Shown here in pieces: positions 16,767-27,227 of a stretch of DNA of 64,000 bases. The notes beneath the pieces are model-generated. The model did no database searches, was not told the DNA's origin, and saw only the letters and a list, made by a program, of their open reading frames with translations. Numbering within the stretch: the stretch's first letter is position 1; each line of letters begins with the position of its first letter. The translations under genes and the position numbers were made by a program. The stretch comes from Agrobacterium vitis (GTDB taxonomy: Bacteria; Pseudomonadota; Alphaproteobacteria; Rhizobiales; Rhizobiaceae), in contig NZ_JACXXJ020000005.1 of the NCBI RefSeq assembly GCF_014926405.1, positions 1,493,001-1,557,000 of the forward strand. Direction: 5' to 3'.

Positions 16767-17837
16767 ATGAACGTACACGTCAAGACCAAGCCACCCGGAC
16801 AGGCACCGCAGCCAGAAGATATTGCCCATTTCATGCAAATTCTGTCCTGTATCCCGGATGCGCAGACGGCATGTTGGATGGGAACGGAGTTCCTTGCTCA
16901 ACTGGCGCCGCAGGACCTCCAGGAGGCAACGGTCGCGTTGTCGCACGTTCACCCGTTCTTCTTGCCCGATATCGACAACGATGCGGCAGAAAACCTCAAA
17001 CTCTGCCTTGGTCGGTTTGCCGAGACGGTCCTTCAGGCGCGATTGACCGCTAACAGGACGAAAAATCTCAACCTGCTTGTGGCTGGCACGCCGGGATCGG
17101 CAGACGTTGTCGGACATGCTCTTCGCAGGCCGCTTGGGTTGCGCTCAGCCAATCTCGTCACCATGGCCTATTCGGATTATTCCGCCTCCCTGTTTGGAGC
17201 CAATCTCAGCTCAAAAGAGTTGGACGAACTGGCCTTGCAGCGCAATGGACTGGACGGTGTCGGATATGTGGCAGAGCATCCGGTGCTTTGCACACCCTAT
17301 GTTGCCCAACAAATGGCGCTCTATGGCATCAGGCCCATCGTTATCACCCGCAACTTCTTCGTTTCCCTGATCTGCACGGATGACGCGCTGATGCAAGCAA
17401 GAGGCTTGCAGAACAGCATGGGTGAAGGCTTTTTCGATGATGGACTGCCCGCCTGCTATCAGGATCTACCCTTGGAAAAACGTCTGGATCTGCTGGTGGA
17501 CGCGCAAGCCGTCTGGTACGCGCAATTCGTCGCCAGCTGGCAGAAATGCGAGGCGAGTGGACAGGTGAAGCCGCTCTGGATTTCCTATGAAAAGGATATC
17601 CTTGGAGAGGCGTTACCCCTGGCTGAGAAAATTGCCGATTTCATTGGTGGTCATCAGGCTGACGCGACGGCCATTGCCCAGGCACTGACCGATGAGAAAG
17701 CTGCCAACACCATTATCGCTGACAAAAGTCTGGCATATCGGGCAAAGATCATACCGGCGCTAATCCGCGACCGCGCCATGACGATTTTTGAACGCTATGC
17801 GGGGGACGCTGATCTGAAAAATCTGATTGGAGAATAG
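16767..17837 (+). CDS. Sulfotransferase-like protein
   Basis: A 356-residue soluble protein. Residues 106-119 (AGTPGSADVVGHAL) align in position and pattern with the 5'-phosphosulfate-binding loop of sulfotransferases. ITRNFF (193-198) fits the 3'-phosphate motif, and WISYEKDIL (about 280-288) the later YExL region. The loop lacks the usual Arg/Lys and Ser/Thr pattern, so activity is uncertain. ATG at 16767 has TGGAGC upstream. The 45 bp before the start region are very AT-rich. It lies between mazG and hflX, where related genomes usually have nothing, suggesting an acquired gene. Substrate unknown. Confidence 0.6.
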   Translation: MNVHVKTKPPGQAPQPEDIAHFMQILSCIPDAQTACWMGTEFLAQLAPQDLQEATVALSHVHPFFLPDIDNDAAENLKLCLGRFAETVLQARLTANRTKNLNLLVAGTPGSADVVGHALRRPLGLRSANLVTMAYSDYSASLFGANLSSKELDELALQRNGLDGVGYVAEHPVLCTPYVAQQMALYGIRPIVITRNFFVSLICTDDALMQARGLQNSMGEGFFDDGLPACYQDLPLEKRLDLLVDAQAVWYAQFVASWQKCEASGQVKPLWISYEKDILGEALPLAEKIADFIGGHQADATAIAQALTDEKAANTIIADKSLAYRAKIIPALIRDRAMTIFERYAGDADLKNLIGE

Positions 17838-17858
17838 ATCACAGATCATCTGCGCTAT

Positions 17859-19307
17859 TCAGTTCCAATCCTCGCTGCGAACAGGCTGTATCAGGCCAAG
17901 CTTGCGCTCCAGCGCACTGGCCTGTTGCTCCGAGAGGCGTAAATCGAGCGAAACCGAGCCATCGTCCCGGTCCTCCCGGCTGTCCACCATGGTGTTCTCA
18001 TAGACCCAGGAGATCAGGGAGAGCTTATCTGGCGGCAAAATCACCGTGGTTTCCGTCACCACACCGGAAAGCCACTGAGCGATCTCGGCCATCAGGGCAT
18101 CGACCCCTTCGCCCGTGACGGCGGAAACAGCCATCACGTTTTGCCGGCCAGTTGCCTTTTCCGCGATAGCCTGATGCGCTTCCGGCTCCAGCCGGTCGAT
18201 CTTATTCCAGACCTCGATAATGCGTTCGTCACGCTCTTTTTCATCAATGCCAAGGTCGGAGAGAATCCGCATAACATCACCCGCCTGGGCACCATTGTCC
18301 GGGTCGGCCATGTCACGCACATGCAGGATCAGGTCCGCTTCCAGCACTTCTTCAAGCGTAGCGCGAAAGGCTGCGACCAGATGGGTCGGCAGGTCCGAGA
18401 TGAAGCCAACCGTGTCCGAGAGAATGACGGTGCGGCCTTGTGGCAATTTCATACGGCGCAGCGTCGGGTCCAGCGTGGCAAACAGCATATCCTCGGCCAA
18501 AACGCCTGCCCCGGTGATCCGGTTAAACAGCGTCGATTTTCCGGCATTGGTATAGCCAACAAGGGCAACGATCGGATGCGGCACCTTGCGGCGTTTGGCA
18601 CGGTGCAGTTGCCGGGTGCGAACAACTTGCTCCAGTTCGCGCTCCAGCCGCACGATGCGATCCTGCAACATCCGCCGGTCGGCCTCGATCTGGGTTTCAC
18701 CGGGACCGCCCATGAAGCCCGCACCGCCGCGCTGACGCTCCAAGTGGGTCCAGCTGCGCACCAGACGGCCCTTCTGGTAATTCAGATGGGCGAGATCGAC
18801 CTGCAATGTGCCTTCCTTGGTGGAGGCACGGCGGCCGAAGATTTCCAGGATCAGACCCGTGCGGTCGATGACCTTGGCATTCCATTGTTTTTCCAGATTG
18901 CGCTGCTGCACCGGCGTCAATGGATGATCGACAATGACCAGACCGGCATCATGGCTATCGAGCAGCGCCTTGATTTCCTCGATCTTGCCGCTGCCAATCA
19001 GGGTCGCCGGACGCGGCTGGTTGACGGCAACGATCAAGCCTTGCACGATTGTCAGATCGATGGCGCGGGCAAGGCCCATGGCCTCTTCCAGCCGGCTCTC
19101 GTGGCTGCGGGTCGTGGTCGGACCAAGCTCAGCCGAGGCCTTTTCACTGGAACGGGCCTGCTTCAATACAGGAACAAGAACCACGGCGCGCATGTCGTCG
19201 CGGTGCATTTCCTGTTCGGGAATAATGCTATCGGATGTGGTGTCTCGATTGGCTATAGCCGTTGTCCTGTTGTTAAACGCCAAAAATGGATTGTTCCGCC
19301 TGTCCAA
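17859..19307 (-). CDS. hflX: GTPase HflX
   Basis: A ribosome-associated GTPase of about 482 residues that splits stalled ribosomes. The N-terminal HflX domain is followed by the Gly-rich linker RGGAGFMGGPGETQIE and a G domain with G1 GYTNAGKST, G3 DTVGFI and G4 NKID. The TTG start at 19307 gives a longer N-terminus; ATG codons at 19208 or 19193 are alternatives, since the first 33 residues are low in recognisable features. hfq lies 43 nt upstream, the classic hfq-hflX pair. Confidence 0.93.
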   Translation of the reverse strand: MDRRNNPFLAFNNRTTAIANRDTTSDSIIPEQEMHRDDMRAVVLVPVLKQARSSEKASAELGPTTTRSHESRLEEAMGLARAIDLTIVQGLIVAVNQPRPATLIGSGKIEEIKALLDSHDAGLVIVDHPLTPVQQRNLEKQWNAKVIDRTGLILEIFGRRASTKEGTLQVDLAHLNYQKGRLVRSWTHLERQRGGAGFMGGPGETQIEADRRMLQDRIVRLERELEQVVRTRQLHRAKRRKVPHPIVALVGYTNAGKSTLFNRITGAGVLAEDMLFATLDPTLRRMKLPQGRTVILSDTVGFISDLPTHLVAAFRATLEEVLEADLILHVRDMADPDNGAQAGDVMRILSDLGIDEKERDERIIEVWNKIDRLEPEAHQAIAEKATGRQNVMAVSAVTGEGVDALMAEIAQWLSGVVTETTVILPPDKLSLISWVYENTMVDSREDRDDGSVSLDLRLSEQQASALERKLGLIQPVRSEDWN

Positions 19308-19350
19308 CGGAAATCAACCCATTCTGTTCCGGCAGGAAGTCTTGTCGAAT

Positions 19351-19593
19351 TTATGATGCGGCTTCTTCGCTTTCGAACATCTGCATGGGCTGGCCCGGCA
19401 TGATGGTCGAAATGGCGTGCTTGTAGACGAGCTGGGAATGCCCATCGCGACGCAGCAGCACGCAGAAATTATCGAACGAGGTGACGACGCCGGTCAGCTT
19501 CACGCCGTTGATCAGAAAAATAGTGAGGGAAATCTTCTGCTTGCGAACCGTATTGAGAAATAGGTCCTGCAAATTCTGAGAACGTTCCGCCAT
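19351..19593 (-). CDS. hfq: RNA-binding protein Hfq
   Basis: An 80-residue Sm-like RNA chaperone that pairs small RNAs with mRNAs. It begins [13 protein letters not shown] and has Sm1 ([12 protein letters not shown]) and Sm2 with the YKH motif (VYKHAIST). The frame is open further upstream, but homologues begin at this ATG. It is followed by hflX and preceded by a 193-bp region downstream of ntrX that should contain its promoter. Confidence 0.98.
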
Positions 19594-19786
19594 GGCGCCG
19601 CTTCTTTCTATCTTGCCGGTCGGGGGTGCCGGTTGCAATTTTCTAATTTTTTTGGACAGGCTTCCCCAAATGCCCATCAGTCATGTTTGGTATCAAATCG
19701 GAAGTCGTTCCGCAATCGAGAAAACCCCAAGCAAATTCATTGTCAAATTGCAATGGTTTCCCTTTCCAGCCAATGCCCAGGCCAGC

Positions 19787-21151
19787 TCAAACGCCCAGGG
19801 ACTTCAACTTCCGATGTAGCGCCGATCGCTCCATGCCGACAAATTCCGCCGTCCGGGAAATATTGCCGCCAAAGCGGTTGATCTGGGCGATCAGATAATC
19901 GCGCTCGAACATTTCGCGGGCTTCGCGCAGCGGCAAGGTCATAATCTGGTAATCGCTGCGACCGGAGACTTTCGGCAGCATTTCGCCAAGATCCGTCGGC
20001 AGCATTTCGGCGCTGATCGGTACATCTGCCCCATCGTTCTGGGTCAGGATCAACAGCCGCTCGATATTGTTACGCAATTGCCGGATATTGCCCGGCCAGT
20101 CATGGGCCTGCAACACTGCCATCGCGTCCTCGCCGATCTTGCGCTGTCGAATACCAGCCTGTTCGGCGATATGGCGCATCAGCATATCGACGAGGAAGGG
20201 AATATCTTCGCGCCGCTCAGCCAACGGCGGAACCCGCACCGGCACCACCGCCAGGCGATGAAACAAATCCTCGCGGAACCGGCCTTCGGCAATCAGGCTT
20301 TCGAGATTATAGGCGCTGGAGGAAATGATCCGCACATCGACCTTGACCCGCTTGTTCCCACCGACGCGCTCGAATTGCTGGTCAACCAGCACCCGCAGGA
20401 TCTTGTTCTGGGTCTCGCGCGGCATTTCGCCGACTTCATCCAGATAGAGAATACCACGATGCGCCTCTTCCAACGCACCGATGCGGCGGGACTGGCCGGG
20501 ACCACCTTCGGTGCCGAACAGCGCCACTTCCATGCGGTCAGGGGTGATGGCTGCGGCATTCAGCGTCACGAACGGCCCGGCTGCGCGGGCCGAGCGTTTA
20601 TGGATCATCCGCGCCACCAACTCCTTGCCGCTGCCGGAAGGACCAACGATCATGATCCGGCTATTGGTTGGTGCGACCTTCTCGATGGTCTGGCGCAGTT
20701 GCGAGACCGCCACCGAACTGCCGATCAGCTCATTGGCATCGCCGGTGCGTCGTTTCAATTCGGTCACTTCACGTTTCAGCTTAGAATTTTCCAGCGCCCG
20801 CTCGGCAATCAGGATCAAACGGTCGGCCTTGAACGGCTTTTCGATGAAGTCGAAAGCACCGCGCTTGATGGCCGAAACCGCCGTCTCGACATTGCCATGA
20901 CCGGAAATCATCACCACCGGCAGGTCGGGATGCCGGGCCTTGATTTCATCCAGCAATGCCAGCCCGTCCAACCGACTGCCATGCATCCAGATATCGAGAA
21001 AGATCAGCCGGGGCGCCCGGTCGGAAATTGCCGCGAGCGCGCTGTCGGCATCGTGCGCCGTGCGGGTTTCATGTCCTTCGTCGCTCAAGATACCGGAGAC
21101 GATGTCGCGGATGTCTTCCTCGTCGTCAACCACCAGGATGTCAGAGGCCAT
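19787..21151 (-). CDS. ntrX: Nitrogen assimilation response regulator NtrX
   Basis: A 454-residue regulator with a receiver domain (phospho-acceptor Asp53 in FLDIWMHG), an AAA+ domain (Walker A GPSGSGKE at 170-177) and a Fis-type C-terminal helix-turn-helix (SRTAEFVGMERSALHRK). The sigma-54 contact loop GAFTGA is replaced by GTEGGPGQ, as is usual for NtrX, so it probably does not activate sigma-54 promoters in the NtrC way. ATG at 21151 follows AAGGAAG and overlaps the end of ntrY by 11 nt. Pairs with NtrY. Confidence 0.95.
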   Translation of the reverse strand: MASDILVVDDEEDIRDIVSGILSDEGHETRTAHDADSALAAISDRAPRLIFLDIWMHGSRLDGLALLDEIKARHPDLPVVMISGHGNVETAVSAIKRGAFDFIEKPFKADRLILIAERALENSKLKREVTELKRRTGDANELIGSSVAVSQLRQTIEKVAPTNSRIMIVGPSGSGKELVARMIHKRSARAAGPFVTLNAAAITPDRMEVALFGTEGGPGQSRRIGALEEAHRGILYLDEVGEMPRETQNKILRVLVDQQFERVGGNKRVKVDVRIISSSAYNLESLIAEGRFREDLFHRLAVVPVRVPPLAERREDIPFLVDMLMRHIAEQAGIRQRKIGEDAMAVLQAHDWPGNIRQLRNNIERLLILTQNDGADVPISAEMLPTDLGEMLPKVSGRSDYQIMTLPLREAREMFERDYLIAQINRFGGNISRTAEFVGMERSALHRKLKSLGV

Positions 21152-23438
21152 AAGCTGCTTCCTTATCATGTTCTTCAGTGGCGGCAGAGGCTGCCCCGGC
21201 TTGTCGCGGCAGCACAACGCGGATCATCGCGCCACGCCCGCCGTCGAACTCAGCCGGTGCATCATGCAATTCAAGCTGACCACCATGCTCTTCAATGATT
21301 TTCTTGACGATGGCGAGACCGAGGCCCGTGCCCTTCTCCCGCATCGTCATATAGGGCTCCAGAATGCGATGGCGATTATCGACCGGAAGTCCCTTGCCGT
21401 TATCGATGATATCCACCACGAAACCGTCACGCCCTTCGTCCGTTGTCGCCCTGATCCACACCCGGCCCGGCAGTTTTTCAGCATCGGAGGGAACAGCCTC
21501 GATTGCTTCCACCGCATTCTTGATCAGATTGCCGAAGGCCTGGGCCAACATGCGGGCATCAAACGAACCTTCGAGCGGAAACTCGCCAACGTCGCGAATG
21601 AATTCACAATCGCTATGGCCCATTTCCCGCAGGAAGATTGCGTCCTTCAAGACGTCGCGCAGGTCAGCCGGCTGCTTGGTCGGCTTCGGCATCCGGGCAA
21701 AGGACGAGAACTCATCGACCATCCGGCCGATATCCTCGACCTGACGGACAATCGTATCTGTGCACTGGTCGAAGACCTGCCGGTCCTCGCTGGCAATCTG
21801 CTTGCCAAAACGGCGCTTCAATCGCTCTGCCGAGAGCTGGATCGGGGTCAGCGGGTTCTTGATCTCATGGGCGATACGACGCGCCACATCGGCCCAGGCC
21901 GTGGAGCGCTGGGCAATCACCAGATCCGTGATGTCATCCAGAGTAATCACGTAGGATTCGGTGGCGTTGCGGGTTTCCTCGCGTGTCACCTGCACCGACA
22001 GGGTCCGCTCTTTACCGCTGCGCACCAGATTAATCTGCTTGCGGAAATCACCGCGATGGCGAAGCCCGGCTTCGGCAAACACCGTGTTGATCTCCGGGGC
22101 AACCGTTTCAAGCTTCTCGCCCAGCAATTCCTCGGCGCCGCGCGCCAGAAACAGTTCCGCCGAAGGATTGACGATGGTGATCCGACCATCATCCTCGACG
22201 CCGATCACCGCTGCTGTCACGCCCGACAGCACCGCTTCGATGAAGCGGCGACGGTCATCGACCTCGTCCTTGGCCTCCAGAATTTCATCGCGCTGGGTGC
22301 GGATCTGGGAAATCATCTTGTTGAAGGTGCGCGACAGGCTGCCCACATCGCCATCGGCAACCCTGACCGGCACCACGACGTTCATATTGCCTGACGCGAC
22401 ATTATCGGCAGCGCCGATCAGCAGCCGGATCGGCCGAACGATGCGGTCGGCAACAGCAATCGCGGTCCAGATCGCGGCCAGCAGCACGATCAGCGCGAAG
22501 CCGAGATAGAGAACGGCAAAGGCGATTTGCAGCGTGGTGCGTCCCGCCTCCATCGATTTGTATTCGGCGGTATTGTCCTCCATCTCACGCATGGCCCGCA
22601 TGACCTTCGGATCAACGGCACGGATCGTGTAGAGATAGGCGCCGCTCAGCGAATCCATCTTGATGATCCCGCCGACCAGATTGGTGACACCCGGCGGGAT
22701 CAGCGTCGGCTGGCCAGCAGCGGCCTTGTCCAACGCATCCTGCGGAATGGCAGGCAGCGGCTTTTCAGTCGAAATATCCGCCTGAAGGATGGGCGTGCCG
22801 TCCTTGCGGACCAGAAAGGCACCCAGCAACCCGCGTCCCTTGGCCTGACGGGTCATCAACTCGATAAAACCGGTGCGGTCGAGGAAGAACAACGGGCGGT
22901 TTCGCTCCAGATCCGTCGCCATGGAAATCGTCTGACCCTGCAAATAGCTGGCATTTTCCAGCATATAGGCCTGGGCCACATTCATCGATGAATTGATGAT
23001 GCCTTGAGTACGAATCGAAAACCATCGATCCAACCCGACATTGAGGGTAATACTGGCGAAAATCGCCACCAGAATCGCTGGCGTGATCGCTACGATCGAA
23101 AACAGTACGACAATGCGCACATGCAGCCTGGCCGCTGCCCGCCCCCGGCGCCGCGCCTTGACGAGACGGCTGACTTCTCGACCGATCAGAAACAGCAGGC
23201 CAAGAACAAAAAGCGTATTGATGACCACCGAGCCGATCAGCACATTCGAGGTCGGCGCAATCGGGGTGAGGCCAAGCAGGACCGGCAGGGTGAACATGGC
23301 ACAGGCCAGCGCGCCCCCAGCCAGAATTAGGCCTGGCAAGGCAAAGGAGGACTTGCGTTCCTGTAGCAGCGTTAGCGCCGCTTCCTCTTCGGTCTGCCCC
23401 GCAGGCCGCCGCGTTTTCATCCAGTCTCGTCTCCGCAA
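21141..23438 (-). CDS. ntrY: Sensor histidine kinase NtrY
   Basis: A 765-residue membrane kinase. The N-terminus has about four transmembrane segments (two pairs around residues 30-130, one near 310-335) flanking a periplasmic region. Then come HAMP (IVRPIRLLIGAADNVASG), PAS, the H box ([13 protein letters not shown]), and ATPase N (NLIKNAVEAI), G1 (DIIDNGKGLP) and G2 (GTGLGLAIVKK) boxes. With NtrX it controls nitrogen metabolism and, in several alphaproteobacteria, envelope and redox genes. Transcribed after ntrC with a 189-bp gap that contains two hairpins. Confidence 0.95.
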   Translation of the reverse strand: MRRRDWMKTRRPAGQTEEEAALTLLQERKSSFALPGLILAGGALACAMFTLPVLLGLTPIAPTSNVLIGSVVINTLFVLGLLFLIGREVSRLVKARRRGRAAARLHVRIVVLFSIVAITPAILVAIFASITLNVGLDRWFSIRTQGIINSSMNVAQAYMLENASYLQGQTISMATDLERNRPLFFLDRTGFIELMTRQAKGRGLLGAFLVRKDGTPILQADISTEKPLPAIPQDALDKAAAGQPTLIPPGVTNLVGGIIKMDSLSGAYLYTIRAVDPKVMRAMREMEDNTAEYKSMEAGRTTLQIAFAVLYLGFALIVLLAAIWTAIAVADRIVRPIRLLIGAADNVASGNMNVVVPVRVADGDVGSLSRTFNKMISQIRTQRDEILEAKDEVDDRRRFIEAVLSGVTAAVIGVEDDGRITIVNPSAELFLARGAEELLGEKLETVAPEINTVFAEAGLRHRGDFRKQINLVRSGKERTLSVQVTREETRNATESYVITLDDITDLVIAQRSTAWADVARRIAHEIKNPLTPIQLSAERLKRRFGKQIASEDRQVFDQCTDTIVRQVEDIGRMVDEFSSFARMPKPTKQPADLRDVLKDAIFLREMGHSDCEFIRDVGEFPLEGSFDARMLAQAFGNLIKNAVEAIEAVPSDAEKLPGRVWIRATTDEGRDGFVVDIIDNGKGLPVDNRHRILEPYMTMREKGTGLGLAIVKKIIEEHGGQLELHDAPAEFDGGRGAMIRVVLPRQAGAASAATEEHDKEAAYGL

Positions 23439-23549
23439 ACGGAAAGATGAGAGGCCGTTATCGGCAAACTAGGTCACTGCTGCCTCTTGTCGATACAGGA
23501 TGCAAACAGAACCGCGACCCACGACCGAAGCCGCAGGAACACGCAACCA

Positions 23550-23591
23550 AGCTTTACCGTTAAAGCTCTCCACCGTTGCTATTGAGCAACG
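23550..23591. repeat. Two adjacent small hairpins between ntrC and ntrY
   Basis: AGCTTTA-ccgt-TAAAGCT (23550-23567) and CGTTGCT-attg-AGCAACG (23574-23591). Neither is followed by a clear T run on the minus strand, so partial termination or mRNA processing between ntrBC and ntrYX is possible but unproven. Confidence 0.5.
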
Positions 23592-23627
23592 CATTGTGGC
23601 GAAATTGCAACGCTTATAAGACGAATG

Positions 23628-25079
23628 TCAAGCGCTACGCGAGCTGCGGTAAACCGAAACACCCAATTCGCGGATTTTCTTGCGCAGCGTATTTCGGTTC
23701 AAACCCAAAAGATCGGCGGCCTTGATCTGGTTTCCACGGGTGGCGGTAAGGGCCGCCAGAATCAGCGGATATTCCATTTCGGTCAAAACCCGGTCGTAAA
23801 GGCCGGGCGGCGGCAGGTTATCGCCGAAGGAAGCAAAGTAACTGCGCATATTTTCCTCGACCGCCTGGGCAATGGTCATATGGCCACCACCCGAACCACC
23901 CTTGGTCAGCGGGCTGTCGGTAATGTCTGAGCGTAGTTCCTGCTCGATGATTTCGCGGGTGATAACATCCTGTGGATAAAGCGCCATCAACCGGCGCACC
24001 AGGTTCTCCAACTCACGAACATTGCCCGGCCAGGCATAGGATTTCATCACTTCGAGCGCTTCCTGCTCGAATCGCTTGGCATCCAGACCTTCCTTCTCGC
24101 CCTGCTGGATGAAATGGCGCACCAGATCGGCAATATCCTCGGCCCGGTCGCGCAAAGGCGGCAGCCGCAGCGGCACGACGTTCAGCCGGTAATAAAGGTC
24201 TTCGCGAAACAGGCCCTGGTTGATCGACTGTTTCAGGTCCTTGTTGGTGGCGGCAACGATACGCACATCGGTGCGGATCGGCGTACGCCCGCCGACCGTG
24301 GTATATTCACCCTGCTGTAGAACCCGCAGGAGCCTGGTCTGGGCATCCATCGGCATATCGCCAATCTCGTCCAGAAACAGCGTACCGCCCTCGGCCTGCT
24401 CGAAGCGTCCGGTGGAGCGGTTCTGTGCGCCGGTAAACGCACCCTTTTCGTGGCCGAACAGTTCCGATTCAATCAGGTCGCGCGGAATGGCCGCCATGTT
24501 GATCGCCACGAAGGGACCGTTACGGCGCTTGCCATAATCATGCAGCGCCTTGGCGACCAATTCCTTGCCCGTACCGGATTCGCCAGTGATCATCAGCGTC
24601 AGATCGGTCTGCATCAGCCGGGCCAGAACCCGGTAGATTTCCTGCATGGCGGCGGAACGGCCAACCAGCGGCATGCCGTCCTGCATGTCATCGCCCAGCC
24701 GCGCCGGCTTTTTCTTTGGCTCGGCCAAGGCTCGGCCGATGATGGCAATCAGTTCCGTCAGGTCAAAGGGCTTGGGCAGGTAGTCATAGGCGCCCTTTTC
24801 CGAAGCGCGGATGGCGGTCATAAAGGTGTTCTGGGCGCTCATCACCAATACGGGCAGGTCGGGCCGGGCCTTCTTGATGCGCGGCAGGAGATCGAAGGCG
24901 TTTTCGTCCGGCATGACCACGTCGGTGACGACAAGATCGCCCTCACCGGCTGAAATCCAGCGCCACAGGGTTGCGGCATTCGACGTGATGCGCACATCGT
25001 AACCAGCACGGCTCAGCGCCTGGTTCAAAACGGTGCGGATCGCAGCATCGTCATCGGCAACAAGGATAGTGGCTGTCAT
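23628..25079 (-). CDS. ntrC: Nitrogen regulator NtrC (NR-I)
   Basis: A 483-residue sigma-54 activator: receiver domain (Asp53 in VTDVVMPDE), AAA+ domain with Walker A GESGTGKE and an intact GAFTGA loop, and a Fis-type DNA-binding C-terminus ([17 protein letters not shown]). Phosphorylated by NtrB under nitrogen limitation, it turns on glnK/amt-type promoters. Its start overlaps the end of ntrB by 4 nt. Confidence 0.98.
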   Translation of the reverse strand: MTATILVADDDAAIRTVLNQALSRAGYDVRITSNAATLWRWISAGEGDLVVTDVVMPDENAFDLLPRIKKARPDLPVLVMSAQNTFMTAIRASEKGAYDYLPKPFDLTELIAIIGRALAEPKKKPARLGDDMQDGMPLVGRSAAMQEIYRVLARLMQTDLTLMITGESGTGKELVAKALHDYGKRRNGPFVAINMAAIPRDLIESELFGHEKGAFTGAQNRSTGRFEQAEGGTLFLDEIGDMPMDAQTRLLRVLQQGEYTTVGGRTPIRTDVRIVAATNKDLKQSINQGLFREDLYYRLNVVPLRLPPLRDRAEDIADLVRHFIQQGEKEGLDAKRFEQEALEVMKSYAWPGNVRELENLVRRLMALYPQDVITREIIEQELRSDITDSPLTKGGSGGGHMTIAQAVEENMRSYFASFGDNLPPPGLYDRVLTEMEYPLILAALTATRGNQIKAADLLGLNRNTLRKKIRELGVSVYRSSRSA

Positions 25080-26221
25080 CTTGATCTTCCCACGGATTTC
25101 GCAAAGGGAGCGTCGTCATCAACCGTTTCCTTGGAAACCGGCATCAACACGCGGAATAGTGTCCTGTTGCCCTGACTGTCGCATTCAACAATACCGCCAT
25201 GGCCGCCGATGATCTTGGCCACCAGGGCAAGGCCCAGGCCAGATCCGTTGGTCTTGGTAGTAATGAACGGATCAAACAGATGCGGCAGAAGGTCGGAAGG
25301 CACGCCCGGACCATTATCGGCAACGCAGAATTCCAGCGGCAGCGAGATCTTTTCCCGCGATCCGGCAACCGACAGCCTTATGCCGGGGCGATAGGCCGTG
25401 GTCAGCTGGATTTCGCCATCGGCCCGGTCACCCACCGCCTCGGCGGCATTCTTGATCAGGTTCAAAAACACCTGCACCAATTGATCCCGGTTGGCAAACA
25501 CCGGCGGCAGCGAGGGGTCGTAGCTCTCGGTGATCTTCAGATGCCGGGCAAAGCCTGCCTGAGCAATCGCCTTCACATGGTCCAGCACCGAATGGATATT
25601 GATCGAGGTGCGGTCCACGGGACGCTCGTCGGAAAAGATCTCCATACGGTCCACCAGCGAGACGATCCGGTCGGTCTCGTCGCAGATCAGCCGGGTCAGG
25701 CTGCGATCCTCTGGAGGCACGGAGCTTTCCAGCAACTGCGCCGCCCCGCGAATGCCGGACAGCGGGTTCTTGATTTCATGCGCAAGCATCGAGGCAAGGC
25801 CGGTAACGGACCGGGCTGCGGCGCGGTGGGTGAGCTGGCGGTCGATCTTGTCGGCCATCGAGCGTTCCTGAAACACCACGACAACAGTGCCCGGCTCGAC
25901 AGTGACCGGCGCGACGTAGAGATCGACCAGCTTATCCTGGCCAAGCCGGGGGGAGCTGAGATCGACACGATATTCGTTGACGGGCGCGCGCCGTTCCCGC
26001 ACCTGGTCGATCAGTTCCAGCAGCGGACTGCCGAACGGAATGAAGGTGGAAATCTTGTGGCGGGCGAGATGGCTGGCGCTGGCGCCGAAAAACGCCTCTG
26101 CCTCCCAATTGGCAAAAACGATATGTCCCTCGCCATTGACCATGACCACCGGGTTCTGGATGGCGTTGAGCACAGCCATCGCCAATATGTTGCTATCACC
26201 GGGTTTTGGTTCACTGCTCAT
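25076..26221 (-). CDS. ntrB: Nitrogen sensor kinase NtrB (NR-II)
   Basis: A 381-residue cytosolic histidine kinase with an N-terminal PAS domain ([15 protein letters not shown]), the H box [13 protein letters not shown], an N box ([10 protein letters not shown]) and Gly-rich ATP boxes ([15 protein letters not shown]). It phosphorylates or dephosphorylates NtrC depending on PII state. Its start overlaps the dusB stop by 4 nt. No membrane segment. Confidence 0.97.
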   Translation of the reverse strand: MSSEPKPGDSNILAMAVLNAIQNPVVMVNGEGHIVFANWEAEAFFGASASHLARHKISTFIPFGSPLLELIDQVRERRAPVNEYRVDLSSPRLGQDKLVDLYVAPVTVEPGTVVVVFQERSMADKIDRQLTHRAAARSVTGLASMLAHEIKNPLSGIRGAAQLLESSVPPEDRSLTRLICDETDRIVSLVDRMEIFSDERPVDRTSINIHSVLDHVKAIAQAGFARHLKITESYDPSLPPVFANRDQLVQVFLNLIKNAAEAVGDRADGEIQLTTAYRPGIRLSVAGSREKISLPLEFCVADNGPGVPSDLLPHLFDPFITTKTNGSGLGLALVAKIIGGHGGIVECDSQGNRTLFRVLMPVSKETVDDDAPFAKSVGRSR

Positions 26222-27216
26222 GCGGCCTCCTCAAGCGGGTTTGGTGCCGCGCCAGCCAGCGCCGCAAACAGGCGGTCGGCGACATGGTCGGGATCTTTCG
26301 ATGTCATAAGCCCAGTCTTTTCGGCAGGATCAAGCTGCACCCCATGCCGCTCCAGATACCAGCCGACATGCTTTCGCGCATGGCGAACGCCGACATGCGC
26401 GCCGTAATGATCCAGCATGGCGCGGTAATGGGCAACGGCAATCGCTGGAATTTCGTTAGCGCTTGGCGGCGCATGACCAGCCAGCACACCCGCATGCCAA
26501 GGACGACCCTGGCAGGCGCGCCCCAGCATAATCGCATCGGCACCAGACCGGCGCAGGATCTCCTGCGCATCCTTGAGGGTGTCGATATCGCCGTTGGCAA
26601 TCAAAGGAATGGAAATCGCATCACGCACGGCAGCAATCGCATCCCAATCAGCCTGGCCTTCGTAAAACTGCATGCGGGTGCGGCCATGCACGGTGATCGC
26701 CTGCACACCGGCGTCCTGCGCGCGGCGCGACAGATCCGGCGCGTTGATCGAATCGGAATCCCAGCCAAGCCGCATCTTGACGGTGACGGGGATTGAAACG
26801 GCCTTGACCGTCGCCTCGATCATTGCCAGCGCAATCTCCGGCTCTCGCATCAGCGCCGATCCAGCATAGCCACCGATGACTTTCTTGGCGGGACAACCCA
26901 TGTTGATGTCGATAATATCAGCGCCATTGGCCTCGGCAATTTTCGCCGCCTCCGCCATCCAATGCGGATCGCGCCCGGCCAATTGCACCATATGTGGCGT
27001 GAGGCCCGCACCCTTCAGCCGTGACCAGCTTTCCGCTGCGTTGAACACAAGTTCGCGGCTGGCAACCATTTCCGTCACCACCAGCCCCGCCCCATGGCGA
27101 AAGGCCAATTGCCGAAACGGCAGGTCAGTGACGCCGGACATCGGCGCAAGCACGACGCGGTTGCGAATGGCAACCGAGGCAATGCTAAACCCTGTCTGGA
27201 GATCCGGTTGCTGCAA
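26218..27216 (-). CDS. dusB: tRNA-dihydrouridine synthase DusB (NifR3)
   Basis: A 332-residue FMN enzyme that reduces uridine in tRNA. It shows the N-terminal [12 protein letters not shown], the catalytic-Cys segment NMGCPAKKV, and FMN-binding HGRTRMQFY and IANGDI. In rhizobia this gene is called nifR3 and heads the ntrBC operon, as here. The start is an apparent TTG at 27216 with no strong Shine-Dalgarno and no in-frame ATG nearby. The promoter lies in the 165-bp divergent region shared with ispDF. Confidence 0.95.
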   Translation of the reverse strand: MQQPDLQTGFSIASVAIRNRVVLAPMSGVTDLPFRQLAFRHGAGLVVTEMVASRELVFNAAESWSRLKGAGLTPHMVQLAGRDPHWMAEAAKIAEANGADIIDINMGCPAKKVIGGYAGSALMREPEIALAMIEATVKAVSIPVTVKMRLGWDSDSINAPDLSRRAQDAGVQAITVHGRTRMQFYEGQADWDAIAAVRDAISIPLIANGDIDTLKDAQEILRRSGADAIMLGRACQGRPWHAGVLAGHAPPSANEIPAIAVAHYRAMLDHYGAHVGVRHARKHVGWYLERHGVQLDPAEKTGLMTSKDPDHVADRLFAALAGAAPNPLEEAA

Positions 27217-27227
27217 ATGTCTAACTT

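Noticed and set aside
19787..21151. Missing GAFTGA loop in NtrX as a novelty
   Set aside because: This is a known feature of NtrX-type regulators, so it is recorded in the gene entry and not as a discovery.
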